Of a stretch of 12,410 nt of DNA, positions 6,449 through 12,268 are shown one piece after another. A program made the translations under genes and the position numbers. Origin of the DNA: Rickettsiales bacterium. GTDB taxonomy: Bacteria; Pseudomonadota; Alphaproteobacteria; Rickettsiales; UBA8987. The stretch spans positions 1 to 12,410 of the forward strand of contig JANQHP010000024.1 in the NCBI GenBank assembly GCA_028282625.1. The letters run 5' to 3'. Below the pieces are notes generated by a model, which was given only the letters and a program-made list of their open reading frames with translations, did no database searches and was not told the origin of the DNA. Each line of letters begins with the position of its first letter. The first letter of the stretch is position 1.

Positions 6449-6483
6449 TTGCTTTTCTCTTGTGCTCCATGCTAGAAGCATGG
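6449..6483 (+). promoter_or_regulatory. secB promoter region with 7-bp-arm palindrome
   Basis: CCATGCT-AGA-AGCATGG (6467-6483) is a perfect inverted repeat. TTGCTT (6449-6454) and TAGAAG (6473-6478, preceded by TG) are 18 bp apart and could be a weak promoter whose -10 lies inside the palindrome. If transcription starts further upstream, the palindrome would form a hairpin 13 nt before the secB Shine-Dalgarno. Confidence 0.45.
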
Positions 6484-6508
6484 CAACACTCCATGGAAGG
6501 AGCCGATG

Positions 6509-7051
6509 ATGGCAACCGACGAAAAAAACGAAACATCCCAAGCTGAACCCACAGCCAACAAAGGCGAGGAGCAGCCCAAACCCCCTCAAATCGCGGTGCG
6601 GGCCCAATATATCAAGGATTTTTCCTTTGAAAATCCGCTGGCACCACGAGGCTTGATGACCCAGCCTTCGTCTGCGCCCAAGATTGATGTGCAGGTGGAT
6701 GTGAACGCCGCGCGCCAGGGTGAGGATGTGTTTGAAGTCGCACTCGGGCTGCGCATCCAGGCCGATATTGAGGCATCGGGCGATGAGGAAGCGCCCAAGC
6801 AAAAGGCGCTGTTTCTGGCCGAGTTGGATTATGCCGGCCTGTTTCAGGTGGCCGTGTCACGCGAGGAGGATTTGCAGCCAGCACTTCTGATTTATGGTCC
6901 TTCGCTGCTGTTTCCTTTCGCGCGGCAGATTTTAGCCGACATCACCCAGCAGGGCGGGTTTGCGCCGCTGATGCTCGACCCAATCGACTTTGGCGTGCTC
7001 TATGCCCGTCGGCAGGCGCAAGCGCAGCAGGAAGCCAAGGATAAAGCGTAA
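6509..7051 (+). CDS. secB: protein-export chaperone SecB
   Basis: A 180-residue cytosolic chaperone that as a tetramer holds preproteins unfolded and passes them to SecA. A charged, probably disordered N-terminal tail of about 27 residues precedes the core. AQYIKDFSFENPLAP (32-46) is the signature first strand. LAELDYAGLFQV (103-114) and FPFARQILADITQQGGF (135-151), then PLMLDPIDFGVLY (153-165), are diagnostic, and the C-terminal tail is Gln/Ala/Lys-rich. Two ATGs are adjacent: the second (6509) is chosen because AAGGAG (6497-6502) sits 6 nt before it and only 3 nt before the first (6506). The N-terminal tail is longer than in E. coli SecB (155 residues in all). The gene follows the unknown 515-residue gene and converges on fumC. 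Confidence 0.95.
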   Translation: MATDEKNETSQAEPTANKGEEQPKPPQIAVRAQYIKDFSFENPLAPRGLMTQPSSAPKIDVQVDVNAARQGEDVFEVALGLRIQADIEASGDEEAPKQKALFLAELDYAGLFQVAVSREEDLQPALLIYGPSLLFPFARQILADITQQGGFAPLMLDPIDFGVLYARRQAQAQQEAKDKA

Positions 7052-7120
7052 AGCTTAAGCAGCAATCTTGATGTGGCAAGCGCTCCATGTTTGGGGCTCC
7101 GTGATGCCATCATTTCCCTT

Positions 7121-7143
7121 AAAAAACAGCGAGATATCACGCT
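7121..7143 (-). terminator. probable rho-independent terminator of fumC
   Basis: On the minus strand, just after the fumC TAG, AGCG and CGCT (7143-7140 and 7131-7128) form a short stem around TGATATCT, followed by G and six T (7126-7121). The stem is short (4 bp, extendable across one mismatch), so it may be weak. Confidence 0.5.
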
Positions 7144-7145
7144 AT

Positions 7146-8552
7146 CTAATCCCGTGGGCCGATCATCTTTTCTGGCTGGACCCACGCGTCAAATTGCTCC
7201 TCGGTGAGCAGTTCGAGCGCCAGTGCGGCTTCTTTAAGCGTCGTGCCTTCTGCGTGCGCTTTTTTCGCGATCTTAGCCGCATTGTCGTAGCCGATATGCG
7301 GATTTAGCGCGGTCACCAGCATCAGTGATTCGTCGCGCAATTGGGTGATCCGCTCCACGTTCGCCTCAATGCCCTGCACGCAACGCTCGGTGAAGCTCAC
7401 CATACCATCGCGTAGCAAGCGAACCGATTGCAGCAAGTTATAGATCATCACCGGCTTAAACACATTCAGCTCAAAATGCCCGTTACTGCCGGCGACCGTC
7501 ACGGCGGTATGGTTGCCCATCACCTGCGCCGCAATCATCGTCAGCGCCTCGCATTGCGTGGGGTTGACCTTGCCCGGCATGATCGAAGAGCCCGGCTCAT
7601 TGGCCGGCAGGCTAAGCTCACCCAAACCGCAACGCGGGCCAGAAGCCAGCAAGCGGATATCGTTGGCGATCTTCATCAGGCTGACCGCGAGCACATTGAG
7701 CGCGCCAGAAGCATCCACCACCGCGTCGTGCGCGGCCAGGGCGGCAAATTTATTGGGCGCGGTGACAAAGGGCAGCCCGGTGATGCTCGCCACTTCCTTG
7801 GCGAAATCCTCGGCGAAGCCTTGCTTGCTATTAATGCCTGTCCCCACGGCCGTGCCGCCTTGTGCGAGCGGAAAGAGTCCTTCTAGCGTGCGCGTGATCC
7901 GCGTATGGTTTTCCGTCAGCTGCGCCACGTAACCCGAAAATTCCTGACCGAGCGTCAGCGGGGTGGCGTCCTGCGTATGGGTCCGCCCGATCTTCACCAG
8001 ATCCGCGTAGGCGGTCGCTTTTTTCTCCAGCGCTTCTTGTAAGCCTTGTAGTGCAGGCAGCAATTGATGGCTGATCTCTTCGGCAGCGGCAATATGCATC
8101 GCGGTGGGGAAGGTATCGTTAGAAGATTGCCCGGCATTGCAATGATCATTAGGATGCACCGGGTCCTTGCTGCCCAGCGCGCCGCCAAGCATCTCAATCG
8201 CACGGTTGGCAATCACCTCATTGGCATTCATGTTGCTCTGCGTACCGCTTCCCGTTTGCCACACCGAAAGCGGGAAATGCCCCAGCAATGTGCCGTTGAT
8301 CACCTCCTCTGCCGCCTGGTCAATCGCACCGGCAATGCGCGGCTCGAGTACGCCAAGCTTCTGGTTGGTCCTTGCGGCCGCCTGCTTCACGATGCCAAGC
8401 GCGCGGATCAGCGGAGCGGGCATGGTTTCCTCCCCAATCGCGAAATTGATCAGGGAACGAGCGGTTTGCGCGCCAAAATACCGGTCGGCCGGGACCTCGA
8501 GCGGACCAAAAGAATCCTGCTCGGTGCGGGTGGGAATAGAAGCGTTGGACAT
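7146..8552 (-). CDS. fumC: class II fumarate hydratase (fumarase C)
   Basis: A 468-residue protein, matching the usual 460-470 for iron-independent fumarases. It interconverts fumarate and L-malate in the TCA cycle as a homotetramer. Family landmarks in order: YFGAQTARS (25-33), TGSGTQSNMNANEV (100-113), the B-site region HPNDHCNAGQSSNDTFPTAM (133-152), GRTHTQDATPLTLGQEFSGY (189-208) with the catalytic histidine H192, and the superfamily signature GSSIMPGKVNPTQ (321-333) bearing the active-site serine. FELNVFKPVM and HIGYDNAA also match. The start chosen is ATG at 8552, with AAGGG about 9 nt upstream and the expected N-terminus MSNASIPTRTEQDSFGPLEVP. An upstream in-frame start would add 19 unlikely residues. 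The promoter is divergent from tRNA-Leu. Confidence 0.97.
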   Translation of the reverse strand: MSNASIPTRTEQDSFGPLEVPADRYFGAQTARSLINFAIGEETMPAPLIRALGIVKQAAARTNQKLGVLEPRIAGAIDQAAEEVINGTLLGHFPLSVWQTGSGTQSNMNANEVIANRAIEMLGGALGSKDPVHPNDHCNAGQSSNDTFPTAMHIAAAEEISHQLLPALQGLQEALEKKATAYADLVKIGRTHTQDATPLTLGQEFSGYVAQLTENHTRITRTLEGLFPLAQGGTAVGTGINSKQGFAEDFAKEVASITGLPFVTAPNKFAALAAHDAVVDASGALNVLAVSLMKIANDIRLLASGPRCGLGELSLPANEPGSSIMPGKVNPTQCEALTMIAAQVMGNHTAVTVAGSNGHFELNVFKPVMIYNLLQSVRLLRDGMVSFTERCVQGIEANVERITQLRDESLMLVTALNPHIGYDNAAKIAKKAHAEGTTLKEAALALELLTEEQFDAWVQPEKMIGPRD

Positions 8553-8591
8553 AGGAAAACCCTTGCGATTTACGTGAAACGTGGCTGTCGG

Positions 8592-8619
8592 ACTATCACG
8601 CGGGGGCAAAGGCTGTCAA
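8592..8619 (-). promoter_or_regulatory. fumC promoter
   Basis: On the minus strand a consensus TTGACA (8619-8614), 16 bp, then GATAGT (8597-8592; 4/6). The start would be about 35 nt before the fumC ATG. Its -35 lies 7 bp from the -35 of the tRNA-Leu promoter on the opposite strand. Confidence 0.6.
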
Positions 8620-8626
8620 GCGCCTC

Positions 8627-8655
8627 TTGCTTCTTGCGCACGCAGCGCGTATAAC
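8627..8655 (+). promoter_or_regulatory. tRNA-Leu(CAA) promoter
   Basis: TTGCTT (8627-8632), exactly 17 bp, then TATAAC (8650-8655; 5/6). The predicted start lies about 43 nt before the tRNA. Confidence 0.65.
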
Positions 8656-8704
8656 ACCATGCCTTGCACGGTGGGCGGAAGCGCCAAAAGCCGGCAATCA
8701 CCAA

Positions 8705-8792
8705 GCCTCAGTGGCGGAACTGGTAGACGCGGCAGACTCAAAATCTGCTTTCCTTCCTGGAAGTGGGGGTTCGATTCCCTCCTGAGGCACCA
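8705..8792 (+). tRNA. tRNA-Leu (anticodon CAA)
   Basis: An 88-nt class II tRNA. Acceptor GCCTCAG pairs with CTGAGGC. The anticodon stem GCAGA/TCTGC surrounds CTCAAAA (anticodon CAA). A long variable arm follows (TTTCCTTCCTGGAAG), then T-arm GGGGGTTCGATTCCC(T). Discriminator A and encoded CCA end at 8792. It decodes UUG. Confidence 0.97.
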
Positions 8793-9159
8793 GGCTTTGC
8801 TCTTCGAGCGACGCCTGGCGCAGCCAGGTGCTAGCGACGTTAGAGCGGTCCTGCCCGGCGAAGCCCGTAGGGCTAACAGAGATTCACTATGTGGTGGTCT
8901 GGTTCGATAACACTCCTTCACAGTGCATCCTCTAGATTGTGATTGCAATGGTCTAGGCCCTTGTGGTCCCACATTTTATAAAAAGATATTAATTCTTGTG
9001 CAAACCGCCACATTGTGGTAACCTTATACCGTCTCAAGCTGTGTTCACTCTGTGAATGCAGCTCTAGTGCCCCTGCGGCACCCGCACGCTCTGCTTCGCC
9101 AGTGCGTGCAATTTAACGGCCACCCCCAAGGAAACGTGGCCGATATAGGAGTTTCTGAC
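8793..9159. other. intergenic region downstream of tRNA-Leu
   Basis: No credible gene lies here. Immediately after the tRNA is a repeat-like stretch with two hairpins: CGCCTGGC-GCA-GCCAGGTG (8812-8830) and AGCCC-GTA-GGGCT (8862-8874). Then come an AT-rich patch (8974-8996) between two TGTGG/CCACA dyads (8962-8973 and 9008-9018) and the structured leader of the next gene. The first hairpin has no T-run, so it is not a clear terminator. The dyads around the AT-rich patch may mark the promoter of the 200-residue gene, but no convincing -35/-10 pair is seen. Confidence 0.5.
9044..9141 (+). promoter_or_regulatory. structured leader: four consecutive hairpins
   Basis: Perfect stems lie one after another: TTCAC-TCT-GTGAA (9044-9056), GTGCC-CCTGC-GGCAC (9067-9081), GCACGC-N14-GCGTGC (9084-9109) and GGCCAC-N12-GTGGCC (9118-9141). 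The last ends 5 nt before the AGGAG of the downstream gene. This suggests a cis-acting RNA element controlling translation. I do not recognise a known riboswitch class. Confidence 0.45.
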
Positions 9160-9762
9160 ATGAGAAGTGAAAATTTGGAAGTCATAATTGACTTGCAGTC
9201 TGACTATCCAAAGCCTATACAAGAGGCTTTGAGACCTTTGCTCGAGCACTTGAACATTTCCTCTTCAAAGGATGGCGCCGCCCAAAAGTGGTGTAACCTC
9301 TACTCCATCCACGAAATGAATGTGAAAGTCGTTCAACCCGACAGCAACATTCAGCTGGTAGGCGACCTTGAAAAAGGTCAGCGTGCCATCCAAGTGGGCA
9401 CCGCGACGGCTTCTGAAGGGGGCCTTCTGCACCTTTCAGGAGTAAACCTGATCACCTCTAACATCCTCTACGATGACATGGACCTACAGTACGCGGTCAT
9501 CGGCGCGCTTGGGCGCGGAATGGGCCCCACTACACAGGAAGGCGTCTGGGCCGGTTTGGTCCTCTATGACGGCACAATAGACCCAGGGGCGGATACTAAA
9601 CCAATAGAAGACCCAGACGCGCTCCAGAAAGAGCTGTCCGGAGCTCTTGATCTGCTGAGGCAAACCATGTTGGGAGCAATACCCAGCCTAGAAAGAGCAC
9701 AAAAAGCGCTGAAGATTTTACAATCTTACGGCACAAGATTCTTTCACATCACTTCGCTGTGA
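9160..9762 (+). CDS. hypothetical protein, 200 residues
   Basis: I do not recognise a family. The start at ATG 9160 is supported by AGGAG (9147-9151) 8 nt upstream; a GTG at 9052 in the same frame would translate the hairpin-rich leader and is unlikely. There is no signal peptide or membrane segment, so it is probably cytosolic. Residues 1-30 begin with a strand-like LEVIIDLQ then a helix (PIQEALRPLLEHL). The middle (45-135) alternates beta-like stretches with Gly-rich turns (GTATASEGGLLHLSG, VIGALGRGMGPTTQEGVWAGLVLYDG). The C-terminus (145-200) is helical and amphipathic. There are no recognisable catalytic motifs. It stands alone between tRNA-Leu and a repeat-dense region, which suggests accessory DNA. 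Codon use does not look degenerate, and the frame is intact. Confidence 0.75.
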   Translation: MRSENLEVIIDLQSDYPKPIQEALRPLLEHLNISSSKDGAAQKWCNLYSIHEMNVKVVQPDSNIQLVGDLEKGQRAIQVGTATASEGGLLHLSGVNLITSNILYDDMDLQYAVIGALGRGMGPTTQEGVWAGLVLYDGTIDPGADTKPIEDPDALQKELSGALDLLRQTMLGAIPSLERAQKALKILQSYGTRFFHITSL

Positions 9763-9767
9763 GGCAC

Positions 9768-9833
9768 CTCGCTGTGAAGCGAGAGGCAAGAGGCAACGCG
9801 CCATCTGTTTCCCTTCGGGGGAGCAGGTGGCGT
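9768..9833 (+). terminator. two hairpins after the 200-residue gene, second with UUCG tetraloop
   Basis: CTCGCT-GTGA-AGCGAG (9768-9783) lies directly behind the stop. A second stem of 16 bp including four or five G-U pairs (9798-9813 with 9818-9833) is capped by C(TTCG)G. There is no uninterrupted T-run, so rho-independent termination is uncertain. A role in mRNA 3'-end stability or mobility of the repeat is possible. Confidence 0.45.
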
Positions 9834-9873
9834 TCTGCGTTTGGGGGGCAGGCAGCCATGCAGTCTCATCTCC

Positions 9874-9903
9874 GTCATCCCGCAGTTTAGCCGCGGGATT
9901 CAG
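9874..9903. repeat. REP-like palindrome, copy 1 (forward)
   Basis: A 30-bp element starting GTCATCCCGC and ending GCGGGATTCAG, with 7-bp arms ATCCCGC/GCGGGAT. It matches the element at 10300-10329 at 25 of 30 positions, with the same central GTTTA. Confidence 0.75.
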
Positions 9904-9916
9904 CCCCACGAACTTT

Positions 9917-9955
9917 GTCATTCCAAAAAGGCTGTAAAGCCGAGTCGGGAATCTG
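9917..9955. repeat. REP-like palindrome, copy 2 (forward, divergent)
   Basis: It starts GTCATTCC and ends GGGAATCTG, with an internal GGCT-GTAA-AGCC hairpin. It has the same termini as its neighbour at 9984-10009 in opposite orientation, so the two form an inverted pair. Confidence 0.6.
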
Positions 9956-9983
9956 TGTTGCAACATCTAAAAACATGGATAGT

Positions 9984-10009
9984 GAGATTCCCGCCTACGC
10001 GGGAATGAC
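9984..10009. repeat. REP-like palindrome, copy 3 (reverse)
   Basis: Perfect 8-bp arms ATTCCCGC/GCGGGAAT (9987-9994/9999-10006) surround CTAC and are flanked by GAG and GAC. This type of dispersed hairpin is frequent in many bacterial genomes. Confidence 0.75.
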
Positions 10010-10051
10010 GATCTCCCCCCTACGCTAAAGCTTCTTAAGGGCAGGCCCTAA

Positions 10052-10104
10052 CCCTCTCCCCTCCTCCTACGCCAAGGCTTCGTAGGACAGGCGTGGGGAG
10101 AGGG
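10052..10104. repeat. long hairpin with CCCTCTCCCC/GGGGAGAGGG arms
   Basis: The 10-bp perfect outer arms (10052-10061/10095-10104) enclose an inner stem CCTACG/CGTAGG (10066-10071/10081-10086). The nested structure looks like a dispersed intergenic repeat rather than a terminator, since no T-run follows on either strand. Confidence 0.65.
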
Positions 10105-10111
10105 GATAAAG

Positions 10112-10290
10112 GGAAGTACCCACGCATCGCCTCAATATTCCCTCCCCCTTTCAGGGGGGAGGGTTAGGGAGGGGGTGTTCTTTCTACAAGCAGGGGCCTT
10201 GCCCCTTAAAACCCCGCCCGCACACGAGTACCGCGTCGCTTCGCTCCTAGTCGCAGGCAACGTGCCCGCTCCTTAGGAAGTACCCACGCA
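10112..10290. repeat. 15-bp direct repeat flanking a G/C-tract palindrome
   Basis: GGAAGTACCCACGCA occurs at 10112-10126 and again at 10276-10290. Between the copies lie CCCTCCCCCT/AGGGGGGAGGG (10140-10149/10153-10163) and AGGGGC-CTT-GCCCCT (10192-10206; the loop is 10198-10200). The segment between the copies may be an inserted repeat unit that duplicated its target, or the 15-mer may be part of a tandem repeat. Confidence 0.55.
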
Positions 10291-10299
10291 CTTCTCCTC

Positions 10300-10329
10300 G
10301 TCATACCGCGGTTTAACCGCGGTATCCAG
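10300..10329. repeat. REP-like palindrome, copy 4 (forward, perfect 11-bp arms)
   Basis: ATACCGCGGTT-T-AACCGCGGTAT (10303-10325) is a perfect palindrome with a 1-nt centre, flanked by GTC and CCAG. It is the best-preserved copy of the element at 9874-9903. Confidence 0.75.
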
Positions 10330-10354
10330 TCAGACATATCCAAACACTCCACTT

Positions 10355-10385
10355 CTGGATCCCGCGATCGGTGTCGCGGGATGAC
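10355..10385. repeat. REP-like palindrome, copy 5 (reverse)
   Basis: Perfect 9-bp arms ATCCCGCGA/TCGCGGGAT (10359-10367/10374-10382) sit between CTGG and GAC. Its orientation is opposite to copy 4, 25 bp away, so the two make a second inverted pair. It lies 60 bp after the aceB stop and may mark that transcript's 3' end. Confidence 0.75.
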
Positions 10386-10444
10386 GGAGCATAAAAATAT
10401 GAACACAGAACCATCCTGACTCCTGGCTCCCACCCCCTGCAACC

Positions 10445-12094
10445 CTACCCCAGTTGCGGCAAAGCGCGTAGCGTCAGGAAATCCTCCAACTCTTCTGCCA
10501 GCACCAGCTGCTCCAAAAGCGAGGCTGCCGCGTGCACCGGCAGCGCGTTGGCATCCACCTCGCCCAGCTCGTCGCGGTAGCGGCCCAGCTCTTCGGCCTG
10601 AAGGTCCAAATAGCGTGCCTCCTCCATCTTGGAACCCTCTTGAAGCGTGGCACCATAGCGCACCCACTGCCAGAGCTGCGTCCGTGCGATCTCGGCGGTC
10701 GCGGCATCCTCCATTAGCCCGAAAATCGGCACGCAGCCATTGCCTTGCAACCACGATGTCAAGTAACGCAGGCTGACCGCAATATTGTTGCGCACGCCTC
10801 CTTCGGTCACATCGCCCTCTGGCACCAGCTTCAAATCTTCGGCCGTAATCCCGGGATGCTCCAGGCCTTTCTCGTGCTGCGCCGCGCCCTTCATATGCGT
10901 ATCAAACACCTCTTTTGCCAGCGGAATGAGCCCTGGATGCGCCACCCAGGTACCGTCATGTCCCGCCTTCACCTCGCGCTCTTTATCCGCACGCACCTGC
11001 GCAAAAATCTTTTCGTTCGTCGCTTCATCCGCGCGTTTAAGCGGAATATGCGGCGCCATGCCGCCCATCGCATGCGCACCGCGCTTGTGGCAGGTGTGGA
11101 TGAGCAGCTGCGTGTAGGCCGCCATAAAAGGCTGCGTCATGGTGATCTGCTGCCGGTCCGGGCAGAGGAAATGCGGATTGTGCGCGTGCGTTTTGATGTA
11201 GCTGAAAATATAGTCCCAACGCCCGGCATTCTGACCCACAATATAGTCCTTGAGTGCGTAAAGTATCTCTTCCATCTGAAACACGGCCGGAAAAGTTTCA
11301 ATCAGCACCGTACATTTAATCGTCTGATAGGCCAGCCCCAGGCGCTCTTCGGCGTAACGGAACACCTCGCTCCACCAGGCCGCCTCTTCATAATGCTCCA
11401 GCTTGGGCAGGTAGAAATAAGGTCCGCTGCCGCGCGCCACCAATTCCTTCGCATTGTGGAAAAGATACAGCCCAGCGTCCACCAGCGCGCCGGCAATCGG
11501 GGTGCCATCCACCACGATATGCATCTCCGGCAAATGCAGTCCGCGCGGCCGCACAATCAGCGTCGCAAGCTCCTCATTTAGCTGATATTTCTTGCCCTCT
11601 GGACTCACATATTCCATCTGCCGACGCACGGCATCCTGCAGATTGACCTGACCGGCCATGACCTGCTCAAAGCCGGGTGAGAGCGAATCTTCCAGATCCG
11701 CCATAAAACATTTGGCGCCGGAATTGAGTGCATTGATCATCATCTTGCGGTCCACCGGCCCGGTAATCTCCACGCGCCTATCCTGCAAGTCCTTCGGAAT
11801 GGACGTCACCTGCCATTCTGCGTCCCGTATATCCGCGGTTTCGGCTAAAAAATCCAACCTCGCACCCTCGCGCCAGGCCTCGGCCCGTGCGTGCCGCTTC
11901 TCCAGCAGCGCCGCCATTTGAGGCTGGAACCTGCGGTGCATATCCACCACAAACGCCAGTGCTTCTGTCGTTAAAACGGTGGCAAAGCGTGCCTTGGCAC
12001 CGGCCGGCAAGGTGACCTCCTGGACCTCCCCCGCATCGGTGTTTTGAGGGGCATTGCTGTTGGCAGCAGGGGGAATATCTAATGGGGAAGACAT
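10445..12094 (-). CDS. aceB: malate synthase A
   Basis: A 549-residue protein, close to the ~530 of type A malate synthases. It condenses glyoxylate and acetyl-CoA to malate in the glyoxylate shunt. After a Pro/Asn-rich N-terminal tail (about 25 residues), landmarks are SGAKCFMADLEDSLSP (125-140), VRPRGLHLPE (181-190) with the catalytic arginine region, LIETFPAVFQMEEI (264-277) with a Mg-binding acidic residue, the signature KDYIVGQNAGRWDYIFSYIK (282-301), AMGGMAPHIP, GTWVAHPGLIP and the catalytic-aspartate region GLMEDAATAEIARTQLWQW (459-477). AAAGGAG (12107-12101), 6 nt before the ATG, confirms the start. No isocitrate lyase is in the window, so the partner enzyme must lie elsewhere or glyoxylate comes from another source. 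The gene is divergent from the membrane-protein gene at 12269. Confidence 0.97.
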   Translation of the reverse strand: MSSPLDIPPAANSNAPQNTDAGEVQEVTLPAGAKARFATVLTTEALAFVVDMHRRFQPQMAALLEKRHARAEAWREGARLDFLAETADIRDAEWQVTSIPKDLQDRRVEITGPVDRKMMINALNSGAKCFMADLEDSLSPGFEQVMAGQVNLQDAVRRQMEYVSPEGKKYQLNEELATLIVRPRGLHLPEMHIVVDGTPIAGALVDAGLYLFHNAKELVARGSGPYFYLPKLEHYEEAAWWSEVFRYAEERLGLAYQTIKCTVLIETFPAVFQMEEILYALKDYIVGQNAGRWDYIFSYIKTHAHNPHFLCPDRQQITMTQPFMAAYTQLLIHTCHKRGAHAMGGMAPHIPLKRADEATNEKIFAQVRADKEREVKAGHDGTWVAHPGLIPLAKEVFDTHMKGAAQHEKGLEHPGITAEDLKLVPEGDVTEGGVRNNIAVSLRYLTSWLQGNGCVPIFGLMEDAATAEIARTQLWQWVRYGATLQEGSKMEEARYLDLQAEELGRYRDELGEVDANALPVHAAASLLEQLVLAEELEDFLTLRALPQLG

Positions 12095-12195
12095 GGTAGG
12101 CTCCTTTGCTTAACGCGCACTTTTTTAGACACGGTAACTTCCTCTTAGGTAAAAGAAGTGGGTGGCTGGTTTACTTTTATCCTAAAGCAGGTATA

Positions 12196-12224
12196 ACCAT
12201 ATCCTGCGCGGGTGCATTTGCCAA
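12196..12224 (-). promoter_or_regulatory. aceB promoter
   Basis: On the minus strand TTGGCA (12224-12219; 5/6), exactly 17 bp, then TATGGT (12201-12196; 4/6). The leader would be about 95 nt. The -35 overlaps the -35 of the divergent promoter. Confidence 0.6.
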
Positions 12225-12232
12225 GCGCAGGA
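12202..12232. promoter_or_regulatory. 8-bp inverted repeat over the divergent promoters
   Basis: TCCTGCGC (12202-12209) and GCGCAGGA (12225-12232) are perfect reverse complements, 15 nt apart. Each arm falls in the spacer of one of the two promoters. It is a candidate operator for co-control or switching between aceB and the membrane-protein gene. Confidence 0.5.
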
Positions 12233-12246
12233 ACAAAGAATATATC
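12218..12246 (+). promoter_or_regulatory. promoter of the membrane-protein gene at 12269
   Basis: TTGCCA (12218-12223; 5/6), exactly 17 bp, then TATATC (12241-12246; 4/6). The predicted start is about 16 nt before the ATG at 12269. Confidence 0.5.
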
Positions 12247-12268
12247 AGGCAAGCAACCAGTAAGGTCG

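Larger units (their letters stand above)
9763..10444. other. repeat-dense intergenic region without genes
   Basis: No open frame here has a ribosome-binding site or a recognisable product. The stretch is made of palindromes: two hairpins after the upstream stop, three GTCAT...ATTC-type elements, two G/C-tract hairpins, a duplicated 15-mer and two more GTCAT elements. Such dispersed elements are common between genes of alphaproteobacteria. They may serve as transcription ends for both flanking genes, which converge here. Confidence 0.7.

Noticed and set aside
6338..6802. 154-codon minus-strand frame across the secB start
   Set aside because: It overlaps two supported plus-strand genes and has no ribosome-binding site.
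7070..7111. terminator hairpin for secB (GATGTGGCA/TGCCATC)
   Set aside because: The stem has a bulge and a loop of over 25 nt, and no T-run follows.
8064..8654. 196-codon plus-strand frame over fumC
   Set aside because: It is a shadow of fumC in the opposite strand and also runs through the fumC and tRNA-Leu promoters.
8901..8916. GGTTCGAT stretch resembling the tRNA-Leu T-arm, considered as an attachment-site remnant
   Set aside because: Only 8 bases match and the flanks do not align with the tRNA, so chance is likely.
8616..8972. 118-codon minus-strand frame over tRNA-Leu
   Set aside because: The part reading LRRESNPHFQEG is the typical false translation of a tRNA on its antisense strand; it also covers the tRNA promoter.
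9874..10385. CRISPR array
   Set aside because: The palindromes are unevenly spaced, differ in sequence and alternate in orientation, unlike direct repeats with uniform spacers.
10206..10754. 182-codon minus-strand frame at the aceB 3' end
   Set aside because: It is out of frame with aceB and extends into palindromic repeats; no start signal.
10745..11581. 278-codon plus-strand frame inside malate synthase
   Set aside because: It is fully antisense to aceB, whose motifs are unmistakable. The composition (rich in R, H, L) is that of a shadow frame and no start signal is seen.
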